Of a DNA stretch of 64,000 nucleotides, positions 61,631-64,000 are shown piece after piece. A program made the translations under genes and the position numbers. The DNA comes from Hellea sp965224755 (GTDB taxonomy: Bacteria > Pseudomonadota > Alphaproteobacteria > Caulobacterales > Maricaulaceae). The DNA lies in NCBI GenBank assembly GCA_965224755.1, contig OZ245061.1, positions 124,001 through 188,000 on the forward strand. The letters run 5' to 3'. The notes under the pieces were generated by a model. It was not told the origin of the DNA, ran no database searches, and saw only the letters and a list, made by a program, of their open reading frames with translations. Each line of letters begins with the position of its first letter. Positions within the stretch are counted from its first letter, which is position 1.

Positions 61631-61736
61631 CTCCCTCATCCTGAGGAGTGAGCGTTAGCGAACGTCTCGAAGGAGGGTGCCTCATTAAGCCGATCCTTCG
61701 AGTCCCGACGCCTTGCGTCGCCTCAGGATGAGGGAG
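61631..61736. repeat. 106-bp inverted-repeat element, second type
   Basis: The ends CTCCCTCATCCTGAGG and CCTCAGGATGAGGGAG are exact complements, and CTCGAAGGA…TCCTTCGAG forms an inner stem. Different sequence from the TGTCATTCCG copies but the same length and also between convergent genes (LytTR, GNAT). Confidence 0.85.
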
Positions 61737-61797
61737 TCTTTAACGGCTCCTCCCGCCGCCAAAGCAGGCCAATCTATTTTGGCTCATCCATCTAGGC

Positions 61798-62319
61798 TTA
61801 AGGCTTATCCTGCCCATAAATGTGGCACTTAAGACCGCCAAATAGCGGGATGTCTATGGCTTCGCGGAGGTAATGCGAGCCGACCGCCTCAGCGGTTTTG
61901 ATAGACGCGATATTACCGTGGGCGATGACGTGGATGACTTTCTCCCAGCCCAAAGTGTTAAAAGCATAATCCACGCAAGCCGCGCCCGCTTCTTTGGCAT
62001 AGCCCTTGCCAGTAAAATCCTTGTGCAATGTCCAACCGATTTCAGGCGCTTCCCAGCCTTCGGGATACCACGGCCCGATGCGGCCAATCCACTGCCCGGT
62101 CTCTTTGATAACCACTGACATAAAGCTGTAACCTCGCACTTTTTGGTGACCGACCATGGTCACCATAGAGCGCCACGTCATCATCCTGTCCGTCGTCTGC
62201 CCGCCAATATAGCGCACGGTCTCTTCGTCGCTCATCATATCAACCCATGGGTCGATATCAGCTTCAAGGTCAATCTCGCGCAAGATAAGCCGCTCTGTTT
62301 CGATAAAGGTTTTCGTCAT
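61798..62319 (-). CDS. GNAT acetyltransferase, RimJ-like, tandem paralogue
   Basis: A 173-residue acetyltransferase (TERLILREIDLEADI; GRIGPWYPEGW; EIGWTLHKDFTGKGYAKEA with the acetyl-CoA loop). Closely similar to the next gene upstream. Substrate unknown. Confidence 0.85.
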   Translation of the reverse strand: MTKTFIETERLILREIDLEADIDPWVDMMSDEETVRYIGGQTTDRMMTWRSMVTMVGHQKVRGYSFMSVVIKETGQWIGRIGPWYPEGWEAPEIGWTLHKDFTGKGYAKEAGAACVDYAFNTLGWEKVIHVIAHGNIASIKTAEAVGSHYLREAIDIPLFGGLKCHIYGQDKP

Positions 62320-62330
62320 GGCTTATCCTT

Positions 62331-62858
62331 TTAGGGTTTATCTTGGCCGTAAATGAGGCGGGTGCGTCCACTGGCTTCATCATGCCTTGCTTCCAATAGC
62401 TTAGAGCCTAGTTTTTTGGCAAGGCGCACGCTGGGAATATTGCCATCGACGATGACATGGGCGACCTTGTTCCAACCGAGTGTATCAAATACGAACGGTA
62501 AGCAGGCTTTGGCGGCTTCAAAAGCATAGCCTTTACGTGTGTGCTTTGGATGCACGGCCCAGCCGATTTCGGGCGTAGGCCAACCCTGGGGATTATAGGG
62601 GCCAATACGCCCGACCCATTCACCCGTTTCTTTGTTGATGACCGAGAAAAATCCATAGCCGCGCACATGCCAATGGCCGATATTCATCGCCATATTTTGC
62701 CACGCGGCGGCTTCATCGCACGGCGTATTATTCCACAAATATTTGACGCTCTCCGCATCGCCCATCATCTCCGCCCAAGACGAAAAATCCCTCGCCCCGT
62801 CTATAGGGCGAAGGATGAGGCGTTTTGTTTCAAGCGTTGGAAACGGGTTAGTCGGCAA
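62331..62858 (-). CDS. GNAT acetyltransferase, RimJ-like, tandem paralogue
   Basis: A 175-residue paralogue (TKRLILRPIDGARDF; GRIGPYNPQGW; EIGWAVHPKHTRKGYAFEA). Its start overlaps the mdh end by 11 bases; it precedes the other paralogue by 11 bases. Probably a local duplication co-transcribed with mdh. Confidence 0.86.
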   Translation of the reverse strand: MPTNPFPTLETKRLILRPIDGARDFSSWAEMMGDAESVKYLWNNTPCDEAAAWQNMAMNIGHWHVRGYGFFSVINKETGEWVGRIGPYNPQGWPTPEIGWAVHPKHTRKGYAFEAAKACLPFVFDTLGWNKVAHVIVDGNIPSVRLAKKLGSKLLEARHDEASGRTRLIYGQDKP

Positions 62859-63816
62859 GGTCCGGATCCATTTGGGTGCAATCCGCCATTAGGCCTTTGA
62901 CGGCGTCGACGGAATTTAGGAACATCTCGCGCTCGATTTTATTGAGGCGGATATTGAGAACTTTCTCGACCCCGCGCTTGCCGATAATAGCGGGCGCGCC
63001 GACATAAAGCCCGCGCACACCTGCGATTTGTCCCGAGAGGCGCACGGCGCATGGCAGCACGCGGCGCTTGTCTTTGAGGTAGGATTTCGCCATCTCAATC
63101 GCGCTTTCGGCGGGCGCGTAATAGGCCGAGCCATTGCCGAGCAGCCCGACAATTTCGCCGCCGCCCTTGCGCGTGCGCTGCACAATTGCGTCAATGCGCT
63201 CTTGCGTCGTCCATTTCATCTTGATCATATCGGGCAGCGGAATACCGGCCACTGTCGAATAACGGATCAGCGGCACCATAGAGTCGCCATGCCCGCCGAG
63301 CACAAAGGCGGTAACGTCTTCGATCGAGACTTTAAATTCATCGGCGAGGAAATGGCGAAAACGCGAGCTGTCGAGCACGCCGGCCATACCGACGACTTTG
63401 CGCGGCTGAATACCGGTAAATTTCTGCAAAGCCCAAACCATGGCATCGAGCGGGTTGGTGATACAGATGACGAAAGCTTTGGGCGCATGTTCTTTGATGC
63501 CCGCCGCGACCTGCTTAATCACGCCGAGATTTTTCGAGACCAAATCATCACGGCTCATCCCCGGCTTGCGCGGGAAACCGGCGGTAATGATGATAACATC
63601 CGCCCCGGCAATATCGGCGTAATCATCCGTGCCTTTAAAGATGCTGTCATTGCCAAAGACGGCGCTGGCTTGGCTAAGATCAAGTGCCTTGCCTTGCGCG
63701 GGGCCTTTGAAAATATCAAACATCACAATATCGCCAAGATCTTCGCGCGCCGCAACATGTGCCAAAGTTCCGCCGATCATGCCGGCTCCGATAAGTGCTA
63801 TTTTTGCCCGTGCCAT
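62848..63816 (-). CDS. mdh: Malate dehydrogenase, LDH-like type
   Basis: A 322-residue enzyme interconverting malate and oxaloacetate with NAD. NAD motif ALIGAGMIGGTLAH, VIITAGFPRKPGMSRDDL and the catalytic His in LGGHGDSMVP are present. AAGGAG precedes the ATG. In most relatives mdh sits directly before sucC; here 5.6 kb of other genes intervene. Confidence 0.95.
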   Translation of the reverse strand: MARAKIALIGAGMIGGTLAHVAAREDLGDIVMFDIFKGPAQGKALDLSQASAVFGNDSIFKGTDDYADIAGADVIIITAGFPRKPGMSRDDLVSKNLGVIKQVAAGIKEHAPKAFVICITNPLDAMVWALQKFTGIQPRKVVGMAGVLDSSRFRHFLADEFKVSIEDVTAFVLGGHGDSMVPLIRYSTVAGIPLPDMIKMKWTTQERIDAIVQRTRKGGGEIVGLLGNGSAYYAPAESAIEMAKSYLKDKRRVLPCAVRLSGQIAGVRGLYVGAPAIIGKRGVEKVLNIRLNKIEREMFLNSVDAVKGLMADCTQMDPDLAD

Positions 63817-63990
63817 AATGTTCTCCTTTTGGGATGAGTTGGTTTGAGAGGTCTTTAGACCTGCCGCGCGCGAGTCGCAATGCTAGAAGTGTTGCGTCAT
63901 GACACGAAAGGCACGCCATCATGACACGAAACCATTTGCAGTTCAGAACAAACCGACCTTTATTTGTCTCAACACCAATGGGAGGCCCAC

Positions 63991-64000
63991 ATGAAACGTA
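63991..64000 (+). CDS. Start of a gene running off the window
   Basis: ATGAAACGT follows GGAGG at 63981-63985, five bases upstream. Only three residues are visible, so nothing can be said of its product. Confidence 0.4.

Noticed and set aside
63028..63837. A 269-codon plus-strand ORF antisense to mdh
   Set aside because: It is the shadow of mdh; no family features, and the mdh motifs are on the other strand.

Overview
The window looks like a chromosomal segment of an alphaproteobacterium. Evidence is the clustered TCA genes mdh / sucC-sucD-odhA-odhB-lpdA, the alphaproteobacterial families DUF2794, DUF1223 and DUF2793, a glutamyl-Q tRNA(Asp) synthetase gene, the long (about 340-residue) form of dCTP deaminase, and moderate-to-high GC. 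A marine Hyphomonadaceae/Maricaulales-like organism is a guess, not shown by the sequence. Gene density is high. There is no prophage, IS element, CRISPR array or rRNA operon; one tRNA gene (Leu, CAG) is present.

Layout. 1-4.1 kb: tail of an unknown gene, an M50-protease/HlyD-like fusion membrane protein, and an RhlE-type DEAD-box helicase. 4.1-13.8 kb: tRNA-Leu, thpR, an aldo-keto reductase, a Bax1-I protein, small hypotheticals, a candidate small RNA, DUF1223, an AI-2E family permease, a HerA/DUF853 ATPase overlapping gluQ, and a Rieske oxygenase. 13.9-23.8 kb: PhoD phosphatase, a sterol-desaturase-like hydroxylase, then a nucleotide-sugar block (ugd, glmS, a 68-residue ORF, galU, a UDP-glucuronate-epimerase-like gene, an AGE-family epimerase). 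23.9-31.3 kb: a periplasmic hypothetical, an Hsp70-like ATPase with a membrane partner, rpsU, asd, and an ArsR regulator coupled to an ATP-grasp-like gene whose 5' part has an in-frame TAA.

31.3-46.5 kb: three tandem secreted paralogues followed by a radical SAM enzyme, an AT-rich PH-domain-like orphan, dcd, apaG, rlmN, a small envelope block (DUF350, anchored serine protease, extensin-like protein, TerB-like protein), an isolated DUF2793 gene, a CDF exporter, a CelD/BcsL-like acyltransferase, a VWA protein, and a YciI lipoprotein overlapping lpdA. 46.6-50.1 kb: a TetR regulator with two membrane proteins behind a clear operator, then four small four-helix membrane proteins, at least three of them clear paralogues. 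50.3-57.2 kb: odhB (two lipoyl domains), odhA, sucD, an AT-rich 98-residue orphan wedged between sucD and sucC, and sucC. 57.4-61.6 kb: a lipoprotein hydrolase, DUF2306, a carotenoid-oxygenase-family protein with a DUF2141 protein, and a divergent membrane LytTR regulator. 61.6-64 kb: two GNAT paralogues and mdh.

The central metabolic block (2-oxoglutarate to succinate, plus malate dehydrogenase) is split by about 5.6 kb of accessory genes. Inverted-repeat elements with closely similar lengths (106, 106, 143 and 106 bp) occur at three places, each between convergent transcription units, while several other convergent pairs have stop codons that overlap or abut. The most interesting accessory content is the secreted-paralogue/radical-SAM cluster, the TetR-controlled membrane cluster, the Hsp70-like/membrane pair, and the interrupted ATP-grasp gene.
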